A stretch of DNA of 64,000 nucleotides, from the NCBI GenBank assembly GCA_905221605.1, contig CAJNDS010001013.1, positions 312,001-376,000 on the forward strand, in the 5' to 3' direction. This DNA comes from Symbiodinium natans (taxonomy: Eukaryota; Sar; Dinophyceae; Suessiales; Symbiodiniaceae). A program made the translations under genes and the position numbers. Shown piece by piece: positions 42,135 to 53,114 of this stretch; the first letter of the stretch is position 1; every line of letters begins with the position of its first letter. Below the pieces are notes generated by a model. That model saw only the letters and a program-made list of their open reading frames with translations. It had not been told where the DNA came from and searched no databases.

Positions 42135-42872
42135 CATGTATATATAATGGTATAGGGTTTAGGGTTATGGCTTCAGGGCTGGATTCAAGGTGTTTTTGGG
42201 TTTGGGGATGATTTTGGGGACATGGTGGGTCTGCTGCGTCGAAAGGGATGGGAGCCATCGGCACCTTGAAGCGTTGTGGTTGCAGCTGTCTGCGGAGATT
42301 CCTCAGATCCTCTTGGCCGTAGGACTTCGGGCCATGTTGTACATGAAGCTGTTCAGGGGGGGGGGGGGGAGGGGGGCTTTGCGCCAGGAACGCCAGTACC
42401 CAGCGCGCTTGGTGGGGGGGGGGGGGGGGGGGGGGTTAGGTTACAAGGGAACCAGAAAAAAAACCTAACAACAAGGGAAGGAGGCCCACTCTGGGTTTCT
42501 AAAAGCTGTTGCCTGATAAGGTGGATCAAGGCACCTCAAAACAAAACCTTCAGCCCTTTCTAACCCCTACACCCTCCAAGGCCCCTCAACCTAAACCCCA
42601 AACCCTAACCCTATATAAACCCTAAACCCTAAAACCCCTAAAACCCCTACTTCAGCCCTGCACCCCAGAAGCTCCCCAGAAGCTCGCCCATGGGGCCTAT
42701 GCCCCTTGGCAAGTCCAAGTCTACGTCAAAGCGGTGGAAGAAGTCCATACCTCGACTTCAGGGTTGCAGGTTGCAGGTGCTAGGGTTTAGGGTTTAGGGT
42801 TTAGGGTTTAGGGTTTAGGGTTTAGGGTTTGGGGTATAGCGTTTAGGGTTTGGGTCAGGTGATAGGACCTGG
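41891..42872. other. C-strand tract, TA repeat, G runs; no firm gene
   Basis: 41885-41975 is a CCCTAAA block, 42100-42125 a (TA)n run. 42190-42345 reads open on plus (LAVGLRAMLYMKLFRGGG) up to G runs at 42357-42369 and 42414-42436 and is not splice-supported. 42780-42855 is a clean TTTAGGG tract. Confidence 0.5.
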
Positions 42873-42965
42873 CGTTCTTAGTAGGGAACGAGGGACCGAG
42901 GGTCCTATATAATCCCTTGAAGGGTTTATATGGCGCCCTCATTCCCTCATTACCTACTAAGAACC
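42873..42965. mobile_element. Inverted-repeat element, family B
   Basis: Left end CGTTCTTAGTAGGGAACGAG, right end TTACCTACTAAGAACCG, with TATATAATCCCTTGAAGGG in the core as in other copies. Confidence 0.88.
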
Positions 42966-43579
42966 GGGGAAGAAATTGGGGGGGTTTAGGATTTTGCCTC
43001 CTGGCAGCGATATTTCACAGGACCTATCAGCCACAAAACCGCAGCCCGACAGCTGTCCGATAGCTTCAGATCGTAGCCAGGCTACTATAGGGGTACCCCT
43101 TTTATACGCCAAATAGAATGGAATCACCTCAAAGCCCCCCCCCCCCCCCCCCCACCCAAAAAAAAGGGTACCCTTATTTTCGGAAACCCCCATGTTTATA
43201 GGGTTCTTAAGGAGGGCGGGGGGGGGTCAAGGGAGGTAGGGACCTAGGGAACCCTAGGGAAGCTTCGGGAGCCTTAGGGGGCAGTGGGGAGTATCAGGGA
43301 ACTTTGGGTTACATACCCCCGTTGAACCCCCCCGCCCTGAAGAACCCTAGAACACTCTGTAGAGGTTTCCGAAAATAGTACCCTTTTTTTTGGGGGGGGG
43401 CCCTTATTGAGCGCATTACATCAACCCTAAACCCGAAACCCTAAAACCCTACTTTTGGAAACTCCCATGCCGCAGTGTCGGAAGCTACCGAGCCAAGTGA
43501 TGTCTTAGGCTCGGACCCAGCAGCCCCGCGATGTCTTGGGTGGAAGATCCCAACCTTCAGATGGTGAATTCATATCATC
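42966..43579. other. Cluster of GGGTACCCTT / TTTCCGAAAA elements
   Basis: A C run with an A run (43136-43165) leads into AAAGGGTACCCTTATTTTCGG and AAACCCCCATG (43165-43193). An inverted relative, GAGGTTTCCGAAAATAGTACCC then T8G9, lies at 43362-43400, and GGAAACTCCCATG at 43459. Further single ends are at 58610-58640 and 56370. This is a further short element family (F) of unclear boundaries. Confidence 0.55.
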
Positions 43580-44870
43580 CCCCTCTAAAGCCTAAACCCT
43601 AAACCCTAAACCCTGAACCCTGAACCCTAAACCCTAAACCCGAAACCCTAAACCCTAAACAACCCTCAATGTAACTGGGCCCCGGTATGACAGCAAGGAA
43701 GTTAATGGCTTGGCTGCAGGGTCTGTACCATCTTCAGCCCGGCAACGGCTTCGCGTTTAGACTTCAGGGGGCCCTCCTCCTTGACAGCCTAAACCCTAAA
43801 CCCTAAACCCTAAACCCTAAACTCTAAACCCTAAACCCTAAACCCTACACCCCAAACCTTAAGCCCTAAACCATAAACCCTAAACCCTGACAAAATATAC
43901 CCGGAGGCAAGTAGGAACCTGGAGGTCGCTCGATAGCAACGTAACCATAAGATACGATAGCAACGTAACCATAAGATGATAAGGGTTTAGGGTTTAGGGT
44001 TTAGGATCTAAAGTTCAGGGCGTAGGGTCTAATATATATAGTTTAGGGTTTAACAGTTTAGGGTTTAGGGTTTAGATGGTTAAGGTCTGCTTCTTACTTT
44101 GAAGGCCTGGGGTCGTGGGTTGCCTTGGAACTGTTTGACTTGAAGGCCCATGCGCACGCAGCCAAGTGCCCAGCACAACCGAGCCGTCGGGTACGACTTG
44201 AACCTGACTGCGAGATCGTCATGCTGTTCTCCAACCCAGAGAGACCAATAAACACCTTTTGTTAGGAATCTGCCTTAAACTACATGGGCATCCTTATGAC
44301 TTGAGGCACATTCCTGAATCAAGGGGTCTTGGGATCTTTGGGAAGATTCGTGCTTGCTCAGTGTCAGGTAAAATATGGTCGATTGTTTGGGTCCTTCTCT
44401 ATGACGGACTCTTTGGTTGAGTGCGCTTCTCTATGACGGACTCTTTGGTTGAGTGCGCTCAAACAGGGACGCTCCTTCAGGATAACTGACCTCATGGCAT
44501 GCCATATGGCTCAGGGATCATAGTCACATGGCGGTACAAAACCCTAAAACTTAAACCCTAAACCCTGAACCCTAAACCCTGAGCACGCAACCGCGAATCA
44601 AAGTTTCTATCTGATGTGTCAAAATATCCTGCAACCCTTCCGGCTACACCTCCAAGACTGATCTTCGAGGGGATCCTATACTACGCCAACTAAACCCTAA
44701 ACCCGAAACCCCAAACCCTAAACCCTAAACCCTAGTAAGTTTAGGGTTTTCTTTAGGGAAACTTTAGGGTCTAGGGTTTTGGGTTTCGGGGATGACTGAA
44801 GTGACTGAAGTGAGCTTTACTGGGGCCGTATTTGGGTGTAGGTTCACGTTGGGGGGTGGAAGATCCCATC
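43580..44870. repeat. C-strand telomeric blocks and two short tandem duplications
   Basis: CCCTAAA tracts at 43580-43665, 43790-43890 and 44690-44735, G-strand at 43985-44080. GATAGCAACGTAACCATAAG occurs twice in tandem (43932 and 43956). CTTCTCTATGACGGACTC through TTGAGTGCG is duplicated exactly, about 35 bp (44393-44460). I see no splice-supported exon. Confidence 0.8.
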
Positions 44871-45012
44871 GGAGGTTCATGGCTAGTTATAGTCATAAAT
44901 AGAGATATAAGGACGGCAACTATACTTCTAACCCTACTTATGTCCAACAAATTCTAATCCCATTTAGGGTAATTATAACCCTACTTGTAACCGATTGTAG
45001 CCACCTCCACGT
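44870..45012. mobile_element. Inverted-repeat element, family A
   Basis: Left end CGGAGGTTCATGGCTAGTTA, right end TAGCCACCTCCACGT; core with ATACTTCTAACCCTACTTAT as in copies at 50952 and 52697. Confidence 0.75.
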
Positions 45013-46004
45013 AACCGGAGAGAGAATTGTCTGGCCAAGGCACGTCTAATTCTCCAACGGGTTCGTTGGCAAAATGCAAGCATTGCACAGGCCTCGGGCC
45101 AACGTCACACTAGCGGGCTTGCCCGGACACCTATTGGCATGAGGCACGTTGTCCCAAACCCTAGAAACCCTACATGCAGAGAGCGTGAACTCTAAACACA
45201 AGCGGCTCATGGCCAGGTCAAAGGCAAGTACCCTGGGACTCCAATACCCCTTCAATTAAGGAATATGGTCTTTAAACTGTAATAGGGTTCCTTATATGGT
45301 TGAACCAATATTCTTTCTTAAGGGGTATTGGAGTCTCTGGGCTAAACCCTGAAACCAAACCCCTGGACCAATATTGACTCATTGAGGCTGTGGGCTGTTT
45401 GGGTTGTTAGACCGAACCTCCACCTTTGGATCATGCTGCGGTCCTATGTTTGTGTGCGTCCTTGAAAATCTTCTTCTGGGAGGGGGGTTTAGGGTTTAGG
45501 GTTTAGGGTTTAGGGTTTAGGGGCGAGACGTAAACTTCAATTGAAACTGGGTCTGGCGGGGGGGGGGGGGAGGGGGGAGGGGCGTCCAAGTACTTCCAAG
45601 CCTGCTTCACACCACCATGAGCCTCCCATTCTGTGGCCCAAAGCCCATCTTCATCGCCGTGACCAAAAGAATCCTATCTTGGCCATAATAGCGCCCGCAG
45701 GACCTGAGTAGGTGCTTTGATTGAAAGTCTCCTCCTCAAGTAAAGTGTATTGAACTCTCTGGGATCATCTCCCTAAACCCGGAACCCGAAATTCCAAACT
45801 CAACACCTTAAAGGCTAAACTTAAAACACCCCACCCCCAAGAAGGGACCCTTCATCTTATTCCCCTATATAACCGCTATATATATATATATAGATATATG
45901 CATATGTATTTTATATATAGTCCCTACAAACTTAAGCGCTCTTAATAAACCCTGAATAACCCTTATAAGGGTCCCCCCCTTTATTCCCTTGACACAAGGA
46001 TTCT
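45013..46004. other. No firm gene outside element H
   Basis: 45046-45234 is open on minus (GLCNACILPTNPLEN at its end) without clear splice sites. 45485-45521 is a TTTAGGG tract, 45558-45580 a G run. 45880-45920 is A+T-rich with (TA)n. Confidence 0.45.
45235..45335. mobile_element. Inverted-repeat element, family H
   Basis: Left end GGACTCCAATACCCCTT, right end AAGGGGTATTGGAGTC, precisely inverted, with AATATGGTCTTTAAAC and TTATATGGTTGAACCAATATT inside. Related ends at 40980, 57158-57296, 59262 and 60100. Confidence 0.82.
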
Positions 46005-46123
46005 CTTACTGTTGGTTAGCAGGGAATGACGGAATGAGGTACCCTATATAATCCATTAAAGGGTATATAGGGGGATATGGGGTACCTCATTCCCTCATTC
46101 CCTGCTAATTAACCAACAGTAAG
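46005..46123. mobile_element. Inverted-repeat element, family B, longest ends
   Basis: CTTACTGTTGGTTAGCAGGG at the left and CCCTGCTAATTAACCAACAG then TAAG at the right. The inverted match continues inward through ATTCCCTCATTCC, giving the longest arms of the six copies. Confidence 0.9.
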
Positions 46124-48311
46124 TTCTTGGTCTCCTTAGCGCCCGGCCCCCCATCCGGAGCAACTCCAAGCGATTTGGCGTAGCTGGCAGCGACCGCACT
46201 CCTGTCGCATTCGGTTCGAAACCCTAAGCCCTAATCCCTAAGCCCTAAGCCCTAAACCCTAAACCCTAAACCCTCAACCCAACCTGCGGCTGAATTGGGG
46301 GTTGCAGGGCCCTTCCTTGTGCCCTTAGCCCACTAGCTGTGTTGCCCAGTCACCTAGGACCAACAAAGGGTGCCTAAAACCCCCCAAAAGGGAATAAGGG
46401 GAATACTGGGCATCCCAGTTAAACAGAAACAATCCGAAGACCGCCCAAGACACGACTTTAAAACCCCCATCTGAGGGGTTTAGGGTTCAGGGCTTAAGTT
46501 AAGGGTTTATAAGGTTCAGGGTTCAGGGTTTAGGCTTTAAGGTTTGGGGGTGTAGGGGCTGGTCGTCGGAGAAAGATACTGCGGAGAGTTGCTTGAACAG
46601 GGGAGGGAGGGAATTTAGCGCTTTAAGGGATCTAGGAATGTAGGGTTGAAGTTCAAGCTTTCAGGGTTGGCCAAATTCGGCCTTGAAGTTTATGCGTGTT
46701 TCCGCGGTTCAGGTTGAATGCTTAGGGTTTAGGGTTTAGGGTTTGGGGTTTAGGGCTTTTAAGGGGCCTACGCTTTCAAGGGGAATTTAGGCCTCAAGGG
46801 TCTAGAGCGTAAGGTACCTGATCAATTTTGGCCTTTCAAGAGTTGCGCTGTAGGTGCCGGCGTGGAGATCTCCAAGGCCTAAACCCTAAACACTGAACCC
46901 TAACTAAGGGTTTAAGGGTTCATACCGGGTCTGGGGTTTACAAAAGGGAGAAACCCCAGTCCCGGCAACCCGAAACCCTAAATCCTAAACCCTAAGCCCG
47001 AAAAACCCTAAACCCTAAACCCTAACCCCTATAAACCCTAAACCCTTAATAGGCCGAGCCCGAGCCTTTTGAGGGAGGTGTCCAGCCTGAGCGAACAGCA
47101 AAGGGGCACGAAGATGCAAACGGCCGGAGCTTGAGGTTTAATTAGGGCTTAGGGTTTACGACCATCGGAAGCTTCCCTGTAGCTTTGGGGTCTGAAGGTT
47201 GAAGGTTTTCGATTTAGGGTGTGTTTGCTGGAAGTCTAGAACATACCGGACCGGTTTCTCATCATTTCCTTGAAAGTCTTTGAAACGACTCCTGCGCGTC
47301 GAGCCACCTGTCTTAGTGCCCTCCAAGTTCAGTAAGCAGCTTGGGGCAAATAGGGCTTAGTGTGTTGCAAATACTCTGTTGACAAATAAGCAATGTTTGT
47401 CCCATTACAAAGGGCGCCCTTCAACCTGCACTCCGGCCCTATACTTACCGGTTTAGGGTTTAGGGTTTAGGGCTTAGGGTTTAGGGTTTTTACTCCTTGC
47501 AGGGGGGTGTTACTTCGAGGAAACTGTGAAGCAGCGTTCGCTGCTATTACGTCCACTACCAACACCAAGCCATCTAAGCCCTAACTAAGAGCAACCCTAA
47601 CCCCTAAACCCTAAACCACAATCCCTCAAAGCTCTCTCAACACGATACAGCCTAGTCAGCGAGGGCCGCGCACAAACCACCGCGGGCGCTCCAACGGCAT
47701 CGTTTTCGACCACAAAGGCAGGGCCTGTGGTCTTGTTGAGGGTGTGGGGTTTAAGGATTTTCGTCTGAAATACATTCTCAGGCGGGATTAGGTTCGGGGC
47801 TGAGCATCGAGCGCTCAGGAGTTTGAAGCAGGCCTGTATAAATCAACCCTGTAAAAGCCTATCAATCCCTGTAAGCCCTTAAAAATTCCCTATAAGCCCT
47901 AGAAGACCCTGCAAGGCCATCTACCCTACAATGATCCTGAAACGCTTAAATAGGGGTATAAGAACTGGCAAGATACCCCCCTCCCAAACCACTGGCTGGT
48001 TCTTAGTAGGGAATGAGGGAATGAGTACTCCATATAATCCCTTAAAGGATATATATAGGGCCCTAATTCCCTCATTCCCTGCTAAGAACCAGGGGGACCA
48101 CTCCGCATCCGCGCAAGCCGCAGCGGCAGGTATCATTCTTCATGTCAGTCAAGTGCTTGTGAAGTTGCTTGCCGATTGTTCGTCTCATGTAGGGTTTAGG
48201 CTTAAGGGTTTAGGTTTTAGGGCTTTAGGGTTAGGGTTTAGGGTTTAGGGCTCAGGGTTTAGGGATTTAGGGCTTAGGGTTCAACCCTGGGGTACCCCAT
48301 CCCTCAAAAAC
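46124..48311. other. Telomeric mosaic with element B; no firm gene
   Basis: C-strand tracts at 46226-46275, 46968-47045 and 47595-47620; G-strand at 46721-46760, 47455-47490 and 48188-48280. 47260-47350 and 47640-47740 are unique and open on both strands. The island right of the family-B element at 47997-48091 reads GDHSASAQAAAA (plus) or IPAAAACADAEWS (minus), each with a splice site at the element border. Confidence 0.5.
47997..48091. mobile_element. Inverted-repeat element, family B
   Basis: Left end TGGTTCTTAGTAGGGAATGA, right end TTCCCTGCTAAGAACCA, with CATATAATCCCTTAAAGGAT in the core. Followed by GGGGGACCAC, so AACCAG|G at the border would be a good 3' splice site. Confidence 0.9.
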
Positions 48312-48411
48312 CTCTACCCCCCGACATCCGCGCCGGCTGGGAGCACCCGGCCAAGCGCTCCCCGTCCGTGAAGGCCCCGGATGGCACGAGGTCGTCATGA
48401 TGGGGTCGGAC
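48312..48411 (-). CDS. Candidate internal exon, unknown protein
   Basis: Minus strand, 100 nt (33 codons plus one). Acceptor CCCTAAACCCAAGAG|G follows a telomeric C-strand reading; donor TAGAG|GTTTTTG. It reads VRPHHDDLVPSGAFTDGERL then AGCSQPARMSGGR. A plus-strand reading (WEHPAKRSPSVKAPDGT) is also open with an AG|GT donor but lacks an acceptor. Not recognised. Confidence 0.42.
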
Positions 48412-48417
48412 CTCTTG

Positions 48418-48660
48418 GGTTTAGGGCTTAGGGTTTAGGGTTTAGGGTTTAGGGCTTAGGGTTTAGGAAAAAGAGTTTGCGGCTTAAAGAGTTGTTCAGG
48501 ATGCAGGGTTTAGGTTGGCTTGGGGCGGATTCAGGGGGGGTGGACTTCAGAAGATCCTGCATCTGTTGGTTACTGGCACCAATTCTTCTCCTGTCTGTCC
48601 TAAAGGGTTTAGGGTTTAGGGTTTAGGGTTTAGGGTTTAGGGTTTAGGGTTTAGGGTTGT
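48418..48660 (+). repeat. Two G-strand telomeric tracts
   Basis: TTTAGGG at 48418-48470 (with GCTTAGGG variants) and a cleaner tract of about eight units at 48607-48660. Confidence 0.93.
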
Positions 48661-48812
48661 TTTTTAGGGTCTTGTGTTTCGGGCTTGAGACAGCAAAGAA
48701 CGAGAAATCACGAGATAGAACTTAAGGCGGATGAACCCCGAAACTCAGCCGGGACACTACATTCAGGCCGAAGATGGCCCAAGGCACAGCAAATCGACCC
48801 TAGAATAACACT

Positions 48813-48910
48813 ACTTGGAGGTTCATGGTACTTACTAGCCAATTATAACTGTACTTATAACCCCACTTCTAATACCCCTAAAGGGCCTTATAGGGGCTAA
48901 ACCTCCAAGT
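48813..48910. mobile_element. Inverted-repeat element, family A, internal deletion
   Basis: Left end ACTTGGAGGTTCATGGTACT, right end CTAAACCTCCAAGT. The right half of the usual core is missing, so it is a shortened derivative of family A. Confidence 0.8.
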
Positions 48911-49117
48911 AGGCCAAGGCTTAATGGTTACGGGGGAACATGAAATACAAAGACTACCTTGGGCTGTGGAGTTCCCAGTATAGGGTGGTAGGGGTCCAGG
49001 GTTTGCGGCTGAATTCGGGTCTGGTGTGTGGGAGTTGAGGGCTTAGGGTGCTTGACCCCAACCGAAGCCATCCTCAAGTCCTCAAATCCTTTAACACCCG
49101 AAGCTGCAAAGAACCAA

Positions 49118-49445
49118 ACACTCCCTAAACCCTAAACCCTAAACCCTAAACCCTAAACCCTAAAGTTTAAAGCCTATACCCTAACCCTAAACCCTAAACC
49201 CTAAACCCTATTATATGACCCTAGGCCCTAAACCCCAAAGTCCCAAACACCTTAGCATCCCAAAGTCGCGCCAAAACCTCAACACAACCCACAGCCCCAA
49301 CACCCTAAACCCTAAACCCGAAACCCTAAACCCAAACAGCTTGCACCCCAAACTCTAATCCCAAATATTTTTGAGCCCTAGGAAAAAACCCCAAACCCTA
49401 AATGCCCTTTTCCCTGAACCCTAAACCCTAAACCCTAAACCCAAC
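49118..49445 (-). repeat. C-strand telomeric tracts
   Basis: CCCTAAA tracts at 49118-49164, 49178-49212 and 49421-49445 with degenerate sequence between. Confidence 0.92.
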
Positions 49446-49470
49446 ACCCTTAAAGCTCCAAGACCGGGAC

Positions 49471-49532
49471 CCTCTGCAAGGCAACGATGATGGGCGGCTC
49501 GTCCACCTGCCCCAGTCGCGCAATGCTCACCC
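49471..49532 (-). CDS. Candidate internal exon, unknown protein
   Basis: Minus strand, 62 nt: two bases plus twenty codons. Acceptor CCCTTAACTGAG|G abuts a telomeric C-strand tract; donor AGG|GTCCCG. It reads SIARLGQVDEPPIIVALQR, typical of a folded globular protein. Not recognised. Confidence 0.42.
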
Positions 49533-50642
49533 CTCAGTTAAGGGTTTAGGGTTTAGGGTTTGGGGATTCCCAGAGGGGCTCCAGCACAAAGGGCGCCAGC
49601 AATGCAAGGGTTTAGGGTTTAGAGCTTAGGGGGTTCAGGCTTGGGGCTTTGCCTTAAACCTAGTTGTCCAGTACTTAGTGGAACTAAAGGTTCACCTTTA
49701 GGATTATAGGGGATTATATTGCCCCAAAAAGGTTAAAGGTTACCGACTCTACGACTCAGTAAACCTCGGACAGCTATTGGCCGGAGTGCCTGCCTACTCA
49801 CCTGAGCCACGGGGACTTGAAACCCGACTAAAGAACTTTTCATGTTTAAGGTTAGGGCTTCTCTGAAGTCTTACGGGCTTCAGGATGTAGCATCATCCTG
49901 GCAGTTTGGGGATGGAGGGTTTAGGGTTTAGGGTTTAGGGTTTAGCGTTCAGGGTCTCTGAACTGAAGCCCACCACGCAGAGGTTGGGTTTAGGGTTTTA
50001 GGGTGTGAGAGCAACCAACATATACCGCTTAAAAAGGGAAAGATGCCGATTCGCTGTAATCATAGAGGTAACCCTGAAGCCAAAACCCTAAACCCTAAAA
50101 AACTAAACCCTGATCTCTACAATTCGGGCCTGCGCCGCTAGGCGCCGACGTCGGCGGCCAGCGGAGTCTGCGGCACAGGGCATCACTTGCACAAAAGAGC
50201 CCTTAAAACCCCTCAAGAAAGGATTAGGGTTTGTATAGGGTTTAGGGTTTAGGGTTTAGGGCTTGTATAGGGTTTGAGGTTTGGGGTTTAGGGTTTCGGG
50301 TTGAGGGCTTGCGGTTTAGGATTGATGTGATGGGGTTTATGGTCTAGGGTCATACCTTAGACCATGAAGAGACCTTGCTATGTTTTAAGGTGTATTCCTT
50401 GCTTATTTGAGGGGCATGGCTCTTTGGGCAGGGCGCGGATATCTAAGAGCCCCAAAGTCCCGTTAAAGTCCCCTAATGAAGGCACACACCCTCACCAAAG
50501 AGGCCTTGGGCTCTTTAGGATTTCGCCCAGTCGTCCAACACATCGCAGAGATCTTAAACCATAAGAAAGGTCGCTCGGTGATTTTTAGGAATTGTCCTCA
50601 AAGTGCTTTTTCTGCTCCCCAAGATGGAGTTGAAGTCCTTTT
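49533..50642. other. Telomeric mosaic; small shared element
   Basis: G-strand tracts at 49540-49562, 49917-49950 and 50240-50310. 49690-49745 holds ATTATATTGCCCCAAAAAGG then TTAAAGGTTACC, closely matching 24375-24408 and, in part, 51530-51560 and 54710-54735; a further short repeat of unknown type. No firm exon. Confidence 0.5.
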
Positions 50643-50753
50643 CTAGACCCAGGAGTAACCTAGGAATAAGAAGGGTGCCCTTTTTGGTTTGAGGGGATTC
50701 TAAGGGAACCTCAACCCTAAGAAAAGGAAATAAGGGCCTACTCCGGGTCCTAG
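50643..50753. mobile_element. Inverted-repeat element, family C
   Basis: Begins CTAGACCCAGGAGTAACC and ends GGCCTACTCCGGGTCCTAG. About 80 percent like the other two copies by eye. Confidence 0.85.
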
Positions 50754-50951
50754 TTTTATAACCCTGATAGAACTTGTGGAACCTCAAGAGGCTGATCGGT
50801 AAGTGGCCAAATTCTGCGGCCATGCCACCAAATACCCTCTTGATTAACGAATACACCCTCAACAAAAGAGGAGCCCATGTTCTGACTAACCCCTACGGCC
50901 TAAACCCAAAAAGCCGAGTCCAAAACTATAAGGAGAGCAACCCTAAACCCT

Positions 50952-51065
50952 ACTTGGAGATTCATGGGTAGCCAGAAGTAGGGTTATAAGCGTGGTAACT
51001 ATACTTCTAACCCTACCATTCAGGGGACATATAACCCCACTTGCAACTACTCATGAACCTCTAAG
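50952..51065. mobile_element. Inverted-repeat element, family A
   Basis: Left end ACTTGGAGATTCATGGGTAG, right end CTACTCATGAACCTCTAAG, with ATACTTCTAACCCTAC in the core. Confidence 0.8.
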
Positions 51066-51850
51066 CATCTTGCCACCTGCTAGTTCATGGTTGGGATAAT
51101 ATTAAAAATCTAATTTGTTATTCCTTATTGGGCTTAAGTACCCTTAAAAATGCAAAATGTTTCCCAACTAAGACAAAGACTAGTGTACAGTGCAACGACT
51201 AGGGCTGCGGCGTGGCAGCACGCCGCTCGCAGTTCCCAACTCTAGCAGCATCTGCCTGGCCAGTTTTCCTAAACCCCACGAGCTGTAAGCCCTAAACCCA
51301 TAGCCCTAAAACTCTCATTAAAGTCCCCTAAACCCTAAACCCTAAACCCCAAACCCTAAACCCTAAACCCTAAACCCAAAACCCTAAACCCTATAAACCC
51401 TAAACAAATTCCACCAAAGACTGCAAGTCGCTATGCCTATGGCCCGAATTACTCTTTCGGTTTTTGCTTCATCGTTTTTTTCTCTATTTTCTCTCTCTCT
51501 CTCTCTATTCTCTCATCCTTTCCTTAGGGGGTTATAGTATCCCAAAAAGTGTAAAGTGTGCTGAGCTACTAAGTGTCTTTGTTGGAGCTCAGATCGCACA
51601 GCAGCCAAACTGCAAACCGCTAAACCCCAAGGCGCTCAAGCTCAAACCTCCCCCCAAAAAAAATTGAAACCCAAGCCGAAAGCCCACAAGCCTATAGCCT
51701 AAACTATGCAGAATGGTTATGAACCCACCAGTCTCTAAACAGCCTAAACCTTAAACCCCCTAAATCCCTAAACCCTAAACCCTTCAACCCCTGGACCCTC
51801 AAAACCTCAATCCCTAAACCCTCAAATCCTCTAAACCCTAAACCCTAAAC
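51066..51850. other. C-strand tracts and pyrimidine-rich DNA; no firm gene
   Basis: 51326-51400 is a CCCTAAA block. 51455-51530 is a TC-rich stretch (CTCTCTCTCTCTCTATTC). 51730-51850 is degenerate CCCTAAA ending at the exon at 51851. Confidence 0.5.
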
Positions 51851-51929
51851 CCCCAACTCCTCACATGCAGGTCCGAGGAGCTTGTCGGGGCTCGTGTCGG
51901 TATTTAGGCCCCGTAGCTGTAGCTCCCGC
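51851..51929 (-). CDS. Candidate exon with SAP-like motif
   Basis: Minus strand, 79 nt (one base plus 26 codons). Acceptor ACGATCAG|G; donor TTGGGG|GTTTAGGG, a telomeric unit. It reads RELQLRGLNTDTSPDKLLG then PACEELG. The spacing of L..RGL.T.....KLL resembles the SAP motif, a short helix-turn-helix DNA-binding module (L..RGL.T.G.K..L), although the usual Gly after the linker is Ser here. A DNA- or chromatin-binding role is therefore possible but weakly supported by one short exon. Confidence 0.45.
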
Positions 51930-52696
51930 CTGATCGTCGTGTTTAGCGTTTAGGGTTAATTCGGAACTGAAGGCGATTGAGGATGCTAGCCTTATTCGGG
52001 AAAGGCTTCTGTCCCCAAAGCTCTGCTCTTCACCCTACACGCAACAGCATCCGATGTAGGGCTTTCCAGATAGTAAAGGTCTCTCCCCCTTTACCCCTCC
52101 AAAATGGACCCTACACCCTAAACCCTAAACCCTAAACCCTAAACCCTAAACCCTAAACCCCCCTTGTAAGGACACCCCCCATCAAAACCACTCAGTGTTC
52201 GCAAACTTCCATCAGTGCCTAGGCTAGATTTGTTCAACCCTAAACCCTAATAAACCCTAAACCCTAAACCCTAAACCCGAAACCCTAAACCCTAAACCCC
52301 AAACCCTTGTGGAGATGCCCTGGACCCCCTGAACGATGCCGCCGTCCCCGCCCACCCTGCTTCGGGCAGCGCAAACCAAAGCCGGGAGGACGCAAAGCTC
52401 TTTCGGGCTTTCCCCTGCATGATCGCCACCCCGCTAACCCCGTGAAAAACCCCTTAGCCTTCAACCCTAGACCCCTCCTTCCCAGAGTATCCCATGTACC
52501 TTTTCGGGAAGGCAACAAAATGTACTTAATAGATAAGGCATGTTGTGGGTTGCTCTATCTGGCAGGGCCCCCCTTACGATACAAACTGCACTTCAAAGGT
52601 GTTGTGGCCCAATCCATAGCACTTACAAGTAAGCCGATTCTGAGCAATGCACAGAAAAAAGGCCCTTAGAACTCTACTTATAACTTGTGGGCCCCT
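51930..52696. other. C-strand tracts; open plus-strand frame at 52307-52669
   Basis: CCCTAAA tracts at 52108-52162 and 52235-52313. The following plus-strand frame is open for 120 codons (CGLLYLAGPPLRYKLHFKGV) but begins in telomeric repeat and has no clear splice junction; part of it may be coding. Confidence 0.4.
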
Positions 52697-52816
52697 TCTT
52701 GGAGGTTCATGGGTAGTAATAAGTAGGGTTATAACTCTGGAACCTATACTTCTAACCTTATTCAAGGTACTTCTCGAACCCTACCTACCTATAACTACCT
52801 AAATGGACCTCCAAGA
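52697..52816. mobile_element. Inverted-repeat element, family A
   Basis: Left end TCTTGGAGGTTCATGGGTAG, right end ACCTAAATGGACCTCCAAGA. Confidence 0.8.
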
Positions 52817-52962
52817 AAACACCCTAAACCCTAAACCCTGAACCCTAAACCCTAAACCCTGAACCCTAAACCCTAAACCCCAAACCCAAAACTTTCCAGA
52901 TCAATCTCTGAGCTCAGGGCCGCAAGTCGCGCGCCGACATCTCCAGCCTCAGTCTATACTCC

Positions 52963-53058
52963 CCTTAGACCTTAGAACCTTAATAAACATAATATTTCTA
53001 ATATACTCTTGGGTTTTATAACAACAAACATAAAGAATAATTCCCAAGGGGGATATAG
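52963..53058. mobile_element. Inverted-repeat element, family I
   Basis: Begins TCTATACTCCCCTTAGACC and ends AATTCCCAAGGGGGATATAG. The core (AATATACTCTTGGGTT, CATAAAGAATAATTCCC) matches the copy at 63655-63763. A weak plus-strand exon-like piece (GRKSRADISSLS) abuts its left end. Confidence 0.82.
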
Positions 53059-53114
53059 CAGTGGGGGGGGTGGGGGGGCATCGGTGACCCTTTTCTCGTA
53101 GCGTCTCGGGCTTC

